The notes: a model not told the origin generated them from the letters alone. Numbered from the stretch's first letter, positions 54,984 to 63,090 are shown. The stretch is DNA of 64,000 nt from Tardiphaga sp051811025 (GCF_051811025.1 NZ_JBPWQE010000001.1:434001-498000), one strand, 5' to 3'. Numbers and translations: made by a program.

Positions 54984-55343
54984 ATGCACAAAATCCTTCT
55001 CGCAGAAGACGACAACGACATGCGCCGCTTCCTGGTGAAGGCGTTGGAAAACGCCGGTTTTCAGGTGTCGCACCACGATAACGGGATGTCAGCCTATCAG
55101 AGACTCCGCGAGGAACCCTTTGAAATGCTTCTAACGGACATCGTGATGCCGGAGATGGACGGGATCGAACTGGCGCGCCGCGCCAGCGAACTCGACCCCG
55201 ACATCAAGATCATGTTCATCACCGGTTTCGCCGCCGTGGCGCTGAATTCCGACTCGGAAGCGCCGAAAAACGCCAAGGTGCTGTCCAAGCCGGTCCACCT
55301 GCGCGAATTGGTCAGCGAAGTGAACAAGATGCTGGCGGCCTGA
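54984..55343 (+). CDS. cpdR: CpdR-type single-domain response regulator
   Basis: This 119-residue receiver domain has the acidic pair EDD (residues 8-10), phosphoacceptor Asp in LLTDIVMPEMDG (residue 51), the Thr of FITGF and Lys in LSKPVH. It lacks an output domain. Length and neighbours fit CpdR, which when unphosphorylated directs ClpXP to degrade CtrA-network proteins, and is switched by CckA-ChpT phosphorelay. It therefore links to cell-cycle control. Confidence 0.9.
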   Translation: MHKILLAEDDNDMRRFLVKALENAGFQVSHHDNGMSAYQRLREEPFEMLLTDIVMPEMDGIELARRASELDPDIKIMFITGFAAVALNSDSEAPKNAKVLSKPVHLRELVSEVNKMLAA

Positions 55344-55471
55344 GGGCAGCCGGCTTTCCTGGATTTCTTTCTTGGATTTCCTGCAAATGAGGCAAGGATT
55401 GACCGTTCGGCATCCTTGCTTGTCCGGGTTTGACCCGTTATAGACCCCACACCCGTAACGACCGGTTCTTA

Positions 55472-55546
55472 GGGCGCGTAGCTCAGCGGGAGAGCACTTC
55501 CTTGACATGGAAGGGGTCACAGGTTCGATCCCTGTCGCGCCCACCA
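55472..55546 (+). tRNA. tRNA-Val (GAC)
   Basis: The acceptor stem GGGCGCG pairs with CGCGCCC, D-arm TAGCTCAGCGGGAGAGC, anticodon stem-loop CTTCC-TTGACAT-GGAAG reading GAC for valine, T-arm with GGTTCGATCCC and encoded CCA. Total 75 nt. The genomic island starts right behind it; tRNA 3' ends are common integrase targets. Confidence 0.97.
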
Positions 55547-55814
55547 TCAACTATCTGATTTTGTTGATGTTTTAAAGTTCGGTTAGTATTTACCCACACA
55601 TTTACCCATACTTTCGCGGCGCTGCTGGAATGCCAGGGCACGTCGTAGGAAACCGCACAGGCGCTTAAGCCCTCCGTGGTCCCAAGCTTGCGCGGGCAAC
55701 GCGGCCTTGGCGGCGGCGGCGGGCGCTCCGGCTTATCAGCCCAGACATTCGTCACCCCTTAAAAGCGAGGGCCGCGGCAGCCGTGCCACGCAAAAAATGC
55801 TCTGCGCTCTTGGG
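55547..55814. mobile_element. island boundary region behind tRNA-Val
   Basis: A+T-rich sequence follows the tRNA at once. It holds a degenerate direct repeat ATTTACCCAYAC (about 55586-55613) that could be part of an attachment or integrase-binding region. A minus-strand frame reading back over the tRNA is not a gene. No integrase is in the window; it would lie beyond the right edge if the element is intact. There is no clear gene here. Confidence 0.5.
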
Positions 55815-56570
55815 CTAGGGACGAGCCATCAGGCGATGCTTATAATCGTCGTTCCACCTTCTAAGGTCGCCGGGTCGATTCCAGTCGGTGACGCTTTCTC
55901 CGGTCGCTGCGATGATTGCGTCAATCTGACTTTGGACCAAGCTCTCAGAACGCAAGAGCGCAGATGCCACTCGCTTGATGGACTCTTTCAGATCCAGCAT
56001 CACGGCGGACATTGTCTTGTCTCGCAGCATTTCAAGAACCAGACCCGTTTCGACGTCCTCAAGGTATGATTTCCATGGGTCGGACCCCGGCAAAGCGAGT
56101 AGCAGTTGGAGGCGGCGAATGTGCCGACGATCAACCCTGTCGCTTTTTTCATCGTGGAAAAAACCCAAAACCATCATCTCAGCCTCGCGGCCTGCCATGG
56201 AGCACATGATGTGGCTGCAGATCGCAAGCTGATCGCCACGATTTATCCTGCCGAGGTGTACGCCGACATAGCCGAGCGTCTTCGACTCTGGCTCGACTGT
56301 AGCAATAGTAATCAGCAGGCCGAGCGCTCGCGCCATTACGGCATGACCAGCCTCATGATAGGCGGTCCTTATTCGACTGACGTCTTGCGGTACTCCCAGC
56401 CGCGATTCTTCAATCAAGCGGCGTATCATTTCAGATCGACCGATATCGGTCCGCTCTGCCTGTGCATCGATCCAAGTTAACAACGCCGACGGCAGACGAA
56501 TAGTCACAGACGGGTCGCGCCCTGTAGCAGGACGCCCGCGCTTGATTTTTGTCTTACCGATAATGGTCAT
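55815..56570 (-). CDS. ribbon-helix-helix protein fused to an M41/FtsH-like zinc peptidase domain
   Basis: This 251-residue protein joins two folds. Residues about 18-57 (PSVTIRLPSALLTWIDAQAERTDIGRSEMIRRLIEESR) form a CopG/MetJ-type ribbon-helix-helix DNA-binding domain after a basic arm (RGRPATGRDP). Residues from 68 onward carry RTAYHEAGHAVMARALG, a HEXXH zinc site in FtsH style, then SMAGREAEMMVLGF, which parallels the FtsH GGRAAEEL helix, and DRVDRRHIRRL with a possible third ligand Asp (134 or 137). There is no AAA+ domain and no membrane helix. It is divergent from the NACHT unit and is likely an autoregulated switch that may be cut or cut its targets. Function is inferred. Confidence 0.78.
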   Translation of the reverse strand: MTIIGKTKIKRGRPATGRDPSVTIRLPSALLTWIDAQAERTDIGRSEMIRRLIEESRLGVPQDVSRIRTAYHEAGHAVMARALGLLITIATVEPESKTLGYVGVHLGRINRGDQLAICSHIMCSMAGREAEMMVLGFFHDEKSDRVDRRHIRRLQLLLALPGSDPWKSYLEDVETGLVLEMLRDKTMSAVMLDLKESIKRVASALLRSESLVQSQIDAIIAATGESVTDWNRPGDLRRWNDDYKHRLMARP

Positions 56571-56588
56571 TTTTCGGTCTTACCGAAA
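56551..56588. promoter_or_regulatory. operator-like repeats at the start of the RHH-peptidase gene
   Basis: GTCTTACCGA occurs twice in the same orientation, at 56551-56560 inside the first codons and at 56577-56586 just upstream. The second copy sits in a perfect palindrome TTTCGGT-ctt-ACCGAAA (56572-56588). Centres are 26 bp apart. Short tandem or inverted sites next to the start are what RHH repressors bind, so the encoded protein is the likely reader. It would give autoregulation. Confidence 0.65.
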
Positions 56589-56590
56589 TT

Positions 56591-56614
56591 CGATCACGTC
56601 GCACAGGGTGATCG
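56591..56614. promoter_or_regulatory. inverted repeat in the divergent promoter
   Basis: CGATCAC and GTGATCG form a perfect 7-bp dyad with a 10-base spacer. It lies 2 bp from the RHH operator and 140 bp before the NACHT unit, and might be a site for a second regulator. Its role is unknown. Confidence 0.4.
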
Positions 56615-56755
56615 ACTTCGATAGTTAACAACTTCCGCCCTAGTCGACGTCGCTAAAGCCTCTGGCAAAAGTAAGTTGTGGCAGGCGGTTCCATATATCT
56701 GACGGTGTGACATAGTTGCCGAGTCGTGGCAGTGGGGAGCCAAACCGGATTTCAG

Positions 56756-57652
56756 ATGGTTGATATTTTTGAGTACGAAGCCGACGAAGAGATACTTCTT
56801 CATTTCGATATTGGCGGCGATGGCTTGGACACCCAAACCTTTGGCAATGCCCTAATATCCTTTGACGCTCTTTACCGCGCAATCAATGACGTCGCTAATC
56901 CGGGTCGCGAGATCGAAGTTGAGTTCATTCGATCGGATCAAGGAAGCATCCGAGCGATTTTTCGCGTAGTCTCAAAAGACGTCCGCTCTCTAATTCGCGC
57001 GCCGATAAGCTTGATCCTCATGCCAATCTTGTTAGGCGTCCTTGTAAACAAGGTCACCTCCGATTCGATCAATATTATCATCAAAGATGACTCATACGTC
57101 GTCGAGCACGGGAGCGAAAAAGTAGTCCTTCCGCGATCAAGCGCAGAACTAGCAAAAAAGGCAGACGGCGACCCCGCTGTTAGACGACAGGTACGATCAT
57201 TCTTCAGCGTCGTCGAATCTAACCCAACCATTAGCGCAATTGATTTTCGCTCACCGAGCAAGCCAGACTCGCCCGTGCTGCCCATCGAGCGCAAAGACTT
57301 CGCAACGCTGCGAGACCTACCAGACATCGTACCGCTTGAAGCACCGCGAACGAGAGAAGAAACCTACAAGCGCATTCCTGTAGTCGTCATAACTGCTGTG
57401 CTGGCACGGTCGACTCGCAAATGGCAATTTCTATGGCAGGGCCACAAGATATCCGCAGACATTCGCGACGACATCTTTTTCTTAAAACTTGCCAATCACG
57501 AATATGAATTCGGACAAGGTGACACCCTGGTAGTCGACTTAGTCGCACAGCAGGAATTAAATACAGTCGCGGGGGCTTACGAAAACAAATCCTACTACAT
57601 CAGCAGAGTGCACCGACACTCCAAGGGATCAAAGCAAGAGTCAATGTTATGA
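56756..57652 (+). CDS. protein of unknown function, partner of the NACHT NTPase
   Basis: This 298-residue protein is the first gene of the unit divergent from the RHH-peptidase. It begins acidic (MVDIFEYEADEEILLHFDIGGDGLD), has a beta-rich part, a hydrophobic stretch (about residues 78-97, IRAPISLILMPILLGVLV) that may be a membrane or buried helix, and a second beta-rich half with KWQFLWQGHKISADIRDDIFFLKLANHEYEFGQGDTLVVDL. I do not recognise a characterised family; the layout recalls uncharacterised two-domain proteins of phage islands. A GTG at 56726 is an alternative start. The NACHT gene follows 69 bp later in the same direction, so both are probably one transcript. Confidence 0.7.
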   Translation: MVDIFEYEADEEILLHFDIGGDGLDTQTFGNALISFDALYRAINDVANPGREIEVEFIRSDQGSIRAIFRVVSKDVRSLIRAPISLILMPILLGVLVNKVTSDSINIIIKDDSYVVEHGSEKVVLPRSSAELAKKADGDPAVRRQVRSFFSVVESNPTISAIDFRSPSKPDSPVLPIERKDFATLRDLPDIVPLEAPRTREETYKRIPVVVITAVLARSTRKWQFLWQGHKISADIRDDIFFLKLANHEYEFGQGDTLVVDLVAQQELNTVAGAYENKSYYISRVHRHSKGSKQESML

Positions 57653-57721
57653 CAGCAGGGGTCTAATCATCCCAATCGCTATGTTTCAATCACGGATACA
57701 CTAAAGCCAGGGAAATGCCAC

Positions 57722-60700
57722 TTGACTGAGAATAACATCAAAGCACGCTTCCAGTTCTTTTCATTCTATTCTGCCACTATCGTTCTAATCGGACTCGTTC
57801 TGTTCTTTGTTTTTTCAAGCGCTCCGGTACGAGCACTTATCGCGGCGACATGCGTTCTATTGATATGGCTCGGCTTCAGATTAGCCACCTTCACGAGCAT
57901 AAGTGATAACCGCGTTCGTGTTACCATTCTCTCCGCTTCGACCGTGCTTTTATTTGCTACTCTTCAATACCAGCACAGCCTTGATTGGCTATGGAAGCCT
58001 CTGCTGATAGCGGCGCTGACGCGAGCTGAATGGCCGATCCCTGATTTCATACTGCGTGATGACCGATCTTTTGACTATCTGTCAGCTATTATAATAGCCG
58101 CTTGGACATTCATAGCATTCTTAGCATTGAGGAGCCTTGCGCCAAGCAGCGCGATGGGGGTGCCGCAATCGTCACTCAATGATCTCTTACCCAATATTAC
58201 CAACTTAGACAGGCTTCAGAATCTGAAGCGCACATTGCGAGATAAGTTGGACCATCTAGACTTTGCGACGAGATGGAATGAGTCTAACTACGTTTCTCTT
58301 GAAGCCGAAGTGCAGATTCTAGAGGGAAGAAATTCGCGACGAAAAGTAGTTGATTTATTGCGGGCTCTACGAATCAATCCGAAGACGCGCCTATTCATCG
58401 TTCTGGGTGAACCTGGAACAGGGAAAAGCGTTGCGTTGCGTAAGCTCACACGGGATTTACTAATAGAAAGCGCGGAGGCAGATAGAATTCCGCTTTATAT
58501 AAATCTTAAAGAATGGAAGACCTCGGTCGAGTGGTCAGCGACCAACAAGCCAACCGTCCAGCAATTCCATGACTTCGTTTACAACAATTTAGTCCAAAAT
58601 CTCGATTTCGTGTCACAAGCATTTCTGACCCCTGACAACTATCGAGCCCTTCTGGAGGGAGGATATTTCTTCTTCGTCTTAGATTCGTTTGACGAGATTC
58701 CGGCAGTCTTGGATCACGATGAAAATTCTTGGATTATTTCGGACTTATCGAACTGCATTGCCACTTATGTTCTGAGCGGCGAAAATTCACGTGGTATTAT
58801 TTCGTCACGGCTTTTTCGACAACCTAAGTTAGCGCTCCGGGAGCGCTCTGTTTTTGAAATTCAGCCATTTTCTGACGACCGTATCATCAGGGCGATAACT
58901 CTCGCGAGCAACAACTCACAAGAATTAATCAGGACGGTGTTAACCGAACGGAATGACCTTGGATCGATTGCTCGTAATCCATTCCTTCTACAACTCATAA
59001 TCAATCACTTCAATCAAATCGGTACTGTTCCCAATTCGCAAGCAGAGATGTTTGAGACGTTCATCGATACGAACATAAAGCTCGCTAAAGACGCTTACGG
59101 CATGAATGGTCTCTCTGAAGCCGACATCTATTCGGTGTGCGAAGATATTGCGGCCGCTATGTTCGAGCGCACACGAGCTGGCTTAGAGATAGGTAACCCG
59201 GAGCTGAGTAACGAAGTCCAGCATTCTCAACTTCCAACTGTCATACAATTCCTTTCCCAGGCACGGATGGCGCGAATAGCACCAGTTTCCGGCGCGTTCT
59301 CATTTTCTCATCGGCGCTTTAACGAGTACTTCTTAGTAAGACGCTTGCGCTCCAATAGAACCGAGATTCCATTTGACGCTATTCAAAATGACTCTCGCTG
59401 GCGTGACGCTCTCGTTCTCTACGCGGAGATTGCTGACGATGAAGACGCGGCTGCAATGGTCCAGCACGGATGGAAGCATGCTTCGCAGTTGAAAGACTTG
59501 TCACTCGGATTGAATCGGGCAGCTTTTGTTAAGGCAAGACATGCCTTACGTTTTCTTGTTGAAGGCTTTCGGAACCGCCCTTACTTCTTGAAAGATTATC
59601 AAGCTGAGCTGGGACATATTATCCGTGACAAACTGGCAGCGGACTCGGATTACATTGAAAAGAAAACGGTCCTGGAATCCCTAGCGCTTATGCCAACCGA
59701 GCCAGCCTCATTTCTGATTGTTCGAGGGCTTGATCGATACCCGGGATGGATTAGCGAGGAAGCGGCGGGCGCGGCTCGCTATTTGAACCGGGTGTCACCA
59801 TCATTGGCGACCAAGCTTTATGCGCACTGCGTCAACCGAAAGGGTTTTGCACCGTTAATTGAGGCGCGGCGGCAATTAAGAATTCTTGCTATTAGCGACG
59901 CTTTTAGAGCCGTCACGCGCTTGCTGCGTTGGTACTTAATCGACGTCTACAAATCTTTTGCCGGGTTGGTGCTCTTAGTGGGGGTGGTTGCGATCACGCA
60001 GGATGCCTGGTGGCTTCGGACCCTACAAACGATTGCTATTCCTACTTTGATAATTCCGCTGATTTTACCATTCTCTGATGTGCTTCGAGCTTCTAACCTT
60101 CTAAGCAAGGCGAAATCGAAGGAGGTTATAGAGAGAAAGAAAAATTCGGGGTTTCTTCCGAGCAGATCGCTCGAAGATTATGCAGTGTTGCCGAAGATTT
60201 TTGCGGCTCAAGCAGTCGTTTTTTCGGCCATGTTTTCTCTGTTTTTGGCTGTGCGCGTCCTGCCAGAGACGGAGTCTACCAAGCAGTTATCCGCCACGCC
60301 ATGGACGCTGCACTTCTCTATTGCGCTCATCAGTCTTTTTATTGTTATCCCCTTCCGGCCGACCTTCTGGCAGTCAGTGAGGCGTGCTTGGTCGCGCTCA
60401 ATAGCTAGTGTTGCGCGTCGCTTGGCGACAGTGCTCTTTACGATGATCTTACTTTTGACGATTGTCGCGCGCATCCCCCACGCCTGGATCAGCACTGTTG
60501 TTTTTTGCCTCGCGGCCTTGGGTTGCCTAGCGATGTCGGCCATCATTGGTCGTGCTGGATTCCAGTGCCTCATGGACTTCCGCGATCTTAAAGAGATGAA
60601 ATTGCGGTTCGCTCCAGACCGCACGTCGATAGCGCGCGATTTTCTAGCAATGCGAACGTCGTGGGGAAGGGTAAAGTATGTGGCATGGATCGGTGATAAA

Positions 60701-60832
60701 AGTGTGGATGCAGCAGAAGCATTTCGACGGGAAACAAACATTTGGCCGAATGGCAGAAGGCCCCAGTACGACGGCGATCAAGGATCGATGCTCCTGGCGC
60801 AGCTGGACGCTCGTTGGTTAGATTTAAATTGA
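57722..60832 (+). CDS. membrane-embedded NACHT-type STAND NTPase
   Basis: This 1036-residue protein has about four N-terminal membrane helices (residues 12-140), then a NACHT domain: Walker A GEPGTGKS (229-236), Walker B FFFVLDSFDEIP (316-327) with the Asp-x-x-Asp-Glu of NACHT proteins, and sensor-like SSRLF (361-365). A helical region with HEAT-like repeats follows (about 480-740), then about six to eight more membrane helices (from about 740 to 970). Bacterial NACHT proteins protect against phages, so an anti-phage role is likely but not shown. The start must be TTG 57722 (AGGGAA upstream), since the next Met lies after the membrane helices. Base composition is A+T-rich with many TTA and ATA codons, unlike the backbone. 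Confidence 0.85.
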   Translation: MTENNIKARFQFFSFYSATIVLIGLVLFFVFSSAPVRALIAATCVLLIWLGFRLATFTSISDNRVRVTILSASTVLLFATLQYQHSLDWLWKPLLIAALTRAEWPIPDFILRDDRSFDYLSAIIIAAWTFIAFLALRSLAPSSAMGVPQSSLNDLLPNITNLDRLQNLKRTLRDKLDHLDFATRWNESNYVSLEAEVQILEGRNSRRKVVDLLRALRINPKTRLFIVLGEPGTGKSVALRKLTRDLLIESAEADRIPLYINLKEWKTSVEWSATNKPTVQQFHDFVYNNLVQNLDFVSQAFLTPDNYRALLEGGYFFFVLDSFDEIPAVLDHDENSWIISDLSNCIATYVLSGENSRGIISSRLFRQPKLALRERSVFEIQPFSDDRIIRAITLASNNSQELIRTVLTERNDLGSIARNPFLLQLIINHFNQIGTVPNSQAEMFETFIDTNIKLAKDAYGMNGLSEADIYSVCEDIAAAMFERTRAGLEIGNPELSNEVQHSQLPTVIQFLSQARMARIAPVSGAFSFSHRRFNEYFLVRRLRSNRTEIPFDAIQNDSRWRDALVLYAEIADDEDAAAMVQHGWKHASQLKDLSLGLNRAAFVKARHALRFLVEGFRNRPYFLKDYQAELGHIIRDKLAADSDYIEKKTVLESLALMPTEPASFLIVRGLDRYPGWISEEAAGAARYLNRVSPSLATKLYAHCVNRKGFAPLIEARRQLRILAISDAFRAVTRLLRWYLIDVYKSFAGLVLLVGVVAITQDAWWLRTLQTIAIPTLIIPLILPFSDVLRASNLLSKAKSKEVIERKKNSGFLPSRSLEDYAVLPKIFAAQAVVFSAMFSLFLAVRVLPETESTKQLSATPWTLHFSIALISLFIVIPFRPTFWQSVRRAWSRSIASVARRLATVLFTMILLLTIVARIPHAWISTVVFCLAALGCLAMSAIIGRAGFQCLMDFRDLKEMKLRFAPDRTSIARDFLAMRTSWGRVKYVAWIGDKSVDAAEAFRRETNIWPNGRRPQYDGDQGSMLLAQLDARWLDLN

Positions 60833-60948
60833 GGGTACCTTCTTACTAAGAAGCAATTCAGCAAAACATAACTTCGTTTTAAGAGAGTGCGAATATCGAC
60901 ATCAACAAATCGGCGTAAGCGGCGGGGGACGCGTGTTCAGGCGAAGCA

Positions 60949-61158
60949 ATGTTTTATGAACTAGAAATTCGCTTGCCACCACGCATACAGCCTATATGGA
61001 AAGTGCGGCAGAGCAACCCGTTCATGGCCTTCAGCGCTGGCCAATTCATTGACCAGCCGGGCGGCGGCCCCTTCAAAATTGAGGAAGTGAGGCACGTATT
61101 CGATATGGACGCGGATAGGTCCGGCGTCCATCGCATCGTCCTTGTCGTGTCGGAGTAG
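60949..61158 (+). CDS. small protein of unknown function
   Basis: This 69-residue protein starts MFYELEIRLPPRIQPIWKVRQSNPF and ends VLVVSE. It has alternating hydrophobic residues like a small beta-rich fold, with no membrane segment. I recognise no family. Its ribosome site is weak. It sits between the NACHT gene and the collagen-like gene. Confidence 0.45.
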   Translation: MFYELEIRLPPRIQPIWKVRQSNPFMAFSAGQFIDQPGGGPFKIEEVRHVFDMDADRSGVHRIVLVVSE

Positions 61159-61233
61159 CGGACGCTAGGAGCTCCCGGAGCGGCGGCGCCCTCTCGCGTT
61201 GATCTCCGGCGTCGTCCCCATGCGACGAAGCCC

Positions 61234-62028
61234 CTAACCGAATTCAGAAACAAACTCGGACTCGGATTCGCTTTCTGAATCGAAATCACTCGACGACGGT
61301 TCGCTCTCGTTCTCCGACTCGCTCGACGGCTCGTCACCTTCCAGGATATCGTCAGCGTCATGGGGGTTTTCCGTCGGCGCGCCGTTGCCCGCGTACGCGC
61401 GAGCGCCGAGGTTGAAGAACAGACCCCAACCTGCGCGTTGCTTCTTGTACAGGTCGCCGGTTTCCAAATCGAACCAGATGTCACCGCTCTGGCCCTTCGC
61501 TGCGGGCGGCGCGCCGAAGCCCAAGTCGAATCGGTTGCCGTCACGCCCCGACGAGCCGCGAGGGCCGGTCGGACCACTCGGACCGCGAGGACCGCGCAGG
61601 GTGGTTGTAACCTTCCACTTACCCTTGGTCTTGAGCGAGACGTCTCTGGACGCGGTGTTGAACCATTGGTCGCCGTCGCTGCCGTCTTTGCTCGTCGGCG
61701 CCCGGTCCCCCTGAAGCCACGTTGATCCATCCTTGCCGTCTTTGCCATCGACGCCCTTAGGCCCGCGCTCACCCTGCTTGCCGGGGTCGCCCTTCGGACC
61801 TTTCTCGCCGTTAGCGCCAGCCTTGCCACGGGGGCCGCGCGGGCCGTCTACGCCCATGCGGCCGGCCGGACCCGGAACGGGGGCCATGGCAGCGAGGGCG
61901 GAGGCGCGGGCGGCCTTTTTCTTCGCTGTCCGAATCGAACGCGCGCGCTCCTCTGCCTTCGTCATAGGGCGGGCGAATGTCATTCCCGCTATACCAGTTC
62001 CGGGCATTATCTGATTTGTGGACTGCAT
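61234..62028 (-). CDS. collagen-like protein with G-X-Y repeats
   Basis: This 264-residue protein has two collagen-like stretches (about residues 56-100 and 144-166) of Gly-X-Y triplets such as GPAGRMGVDGPRG, GPKGDPGKQGERG and RGPRGPSGPTGPRG, which form triple helices. Between and after them are short domains with DGDQWFNTASRDV and SGDIWFDLETGDLYKKQRAGWGLF, like the spacers of phage tail-fibre collagen proteins. The C-terminal 40 residues are Ser/Glu repeats. No signal peptide is clear; the N-terminus is basic. It is either a phage-derived fibre protein or a surface protein carried by the island. Confidence 0.8.
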   Translation of the reverse strand: MQSTNQIMPGTGIAGMTFARPMTKAEERARSIRTAKKKAARASALAAMAPVPGPAGRMGVDGPRGPRGKAGANGEKGPKGDPGKQGERGPKGVDGKDGKDGSTWLQGDRAPTSKDGSDGDQWFNTASRDVSLKTKGKWKVTTTLRGPRGPSGPTGPRGSSGRDGNRFDLGFGAPPAAKGQSGDIWFDLETGDLYKKQRAGWGLFFNLGARAYAGNGAPTENPHDADDILEGDEPSSESENESEPSSSDFDSESESESEFVSEFG

Positions 62029-62288
62029 GTGAAGATCTCCAGATTTACAGCGCTAGTCGTGAGATACCAAAGACCGCGCGATTCAAAATCGGTCAACCAA
62101 CATTTAGATTTTGCCGTTGCAGCCAAAGTCCTCAAATCTAGTGTCGTACGACGTGCGAGTGCCGTCTAATGGTAGGCAATGAGTAATCGGCGGCTAATCC
62201 TATTACTCGTATTGACGGGCAGGACGCTTGCTAACTGCTGAGATCTGAAACAACAATAACGGGTGTTCGGCCAACGAGAGAACCAGTG

Positions 62289-62636
62289 ATGCGCTTCGGG
62301 GTCAATCTGCGCAGCGATCTGGCAAAGCTCGATGATTTCGAGATTGCGGCGCACTACGAGAAACTGATCGCGGAGAAAGTCGGTATGATCCAGGAGCTTC
62401 CAGAGTTCGCGAAGTACAAGCTATTTCGCTGGCTCGCCGCAATGCTTACCGGACGCGGCTTGTTTCATGCGCCTCGCTTTTACAAAATGCAGGCTTTCGT
62501 CATTGGGGCACTCTTGTCAGTGGGTGGGTCGTCGCCGATTATCGATGCCAATTTTCTTGATCACTACTTGGTGGAGTGCGAGCTCAAGGATGTCCGAGAC
62601 GAAATCAGGCGACGGGTCGGTTTGCTGCAAGTGTAG
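62289..62636 (+). CDS. protein of unknown function
   Basis: This 115-residue protein is mainly alpha-helical (LRSDLAKLDDFEIAAHYEKLIAEKVGMIQELPEFAKYKLFRWLAAML) with a hydrophobic centre (AFVIGALLSVGGSSPII) and charged end (VECELKDVRDEIRRRVGLLQV). I recognise no family. It lies alone in the island between the collagen-like gene and the inverted repeat. ATG 62289 follows a GTG. Confidence 0.5.
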   Translation: MRFGVNLRSDLAKLDDFEIAAHYEKLIAEKVGMIQELPEFAKYKLFRWLAAMLTGRGLFHAPRFYKMQAFVIGALLSVGGSSPIIDANFLDHYLVECELKDVRDEIRRRVGLLQV

Positions 62637-62925
62637 TTGAAGTCATGAGAAAGAAATTCTCGCCCGCCTCGTAGCCCGCCCAGCTTAGGAATCAGGTACC
62701 GCGATTTTTCGGAATCCATACAAAAAATCGCATCGGCCCCTGTTCTTGCCCTCATAGCTTCATCGCTATACAGGGACCCGTTGATTGGTGGCCCCGTGCC
62801 CTTGAAAGAATTTCTTTCTTCTAACGGACTCCGACAACGGTCAGGCACATGTAATACGGAGCATCCTTCGCATTATCTTTTATCACTGCTGACAGATTCA
62901 GTGAGACTGCAAGCCGTAGTGTGTT
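62637..62925. other. A+T-rich stretch without a clear gene
   Basis: I see no convincing coding sequence here. GAAAGAA-t-TTCTTTC (62804-62818) is a short perfect palindrome. The rest is plain. Confidence 0.35.
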
Positions 62926-63090
62926 GCGGGTAGTGCGGGTATTGGCAGGTGATTTTCAGCCCACCTAGAATCAAAACCATTTTTCTTTGTAATTCCTGAT
63001 TCAATAAAGAAGAGTGGTTTTGGAGTGTTATAGAAAAGATTCTGATTCTAGGTGGGCTGAAAATCACCTGCCAATACCCGCACTACCCGC
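62926..63090. repeat. perfect 48-bp inverted repeat with nested inner arms
   Basis: The left arm (62926-62973) and right arm (63043-63090) are exact reverse complements over 48 bases. The 69-bp spacer has further complementary parts: CAAAACCA with TGGTTTTG (63015-63022), and TTCTTT with AAAGAA. The outer part of each arm also repeats a GCGGGTA(G/T)TG unit at about 10-bp spacing, like replication iterons. The structure could extrude as a cruciform. It lies 78 bp behind the end of a primase/helicase-like gene, as expected of an element's replication or resolution site, or of a MITE. Confidence 0.9.

Noticed and set aside
55483..55755. Possible 90-residue protein reading antisense over tRNA-Val
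   Set aside because: Its C-terminal part is the complement of the tRNA (giving the familiar RDRTCDPFHVKEVLSR artefact), and the rest has no family.
62564..62848. Possible 94-residue protein on the minus strand
   Set aside because: It overlaps the end of the plus-strand 115-residue gene, has no ribosome site and no family likeness.
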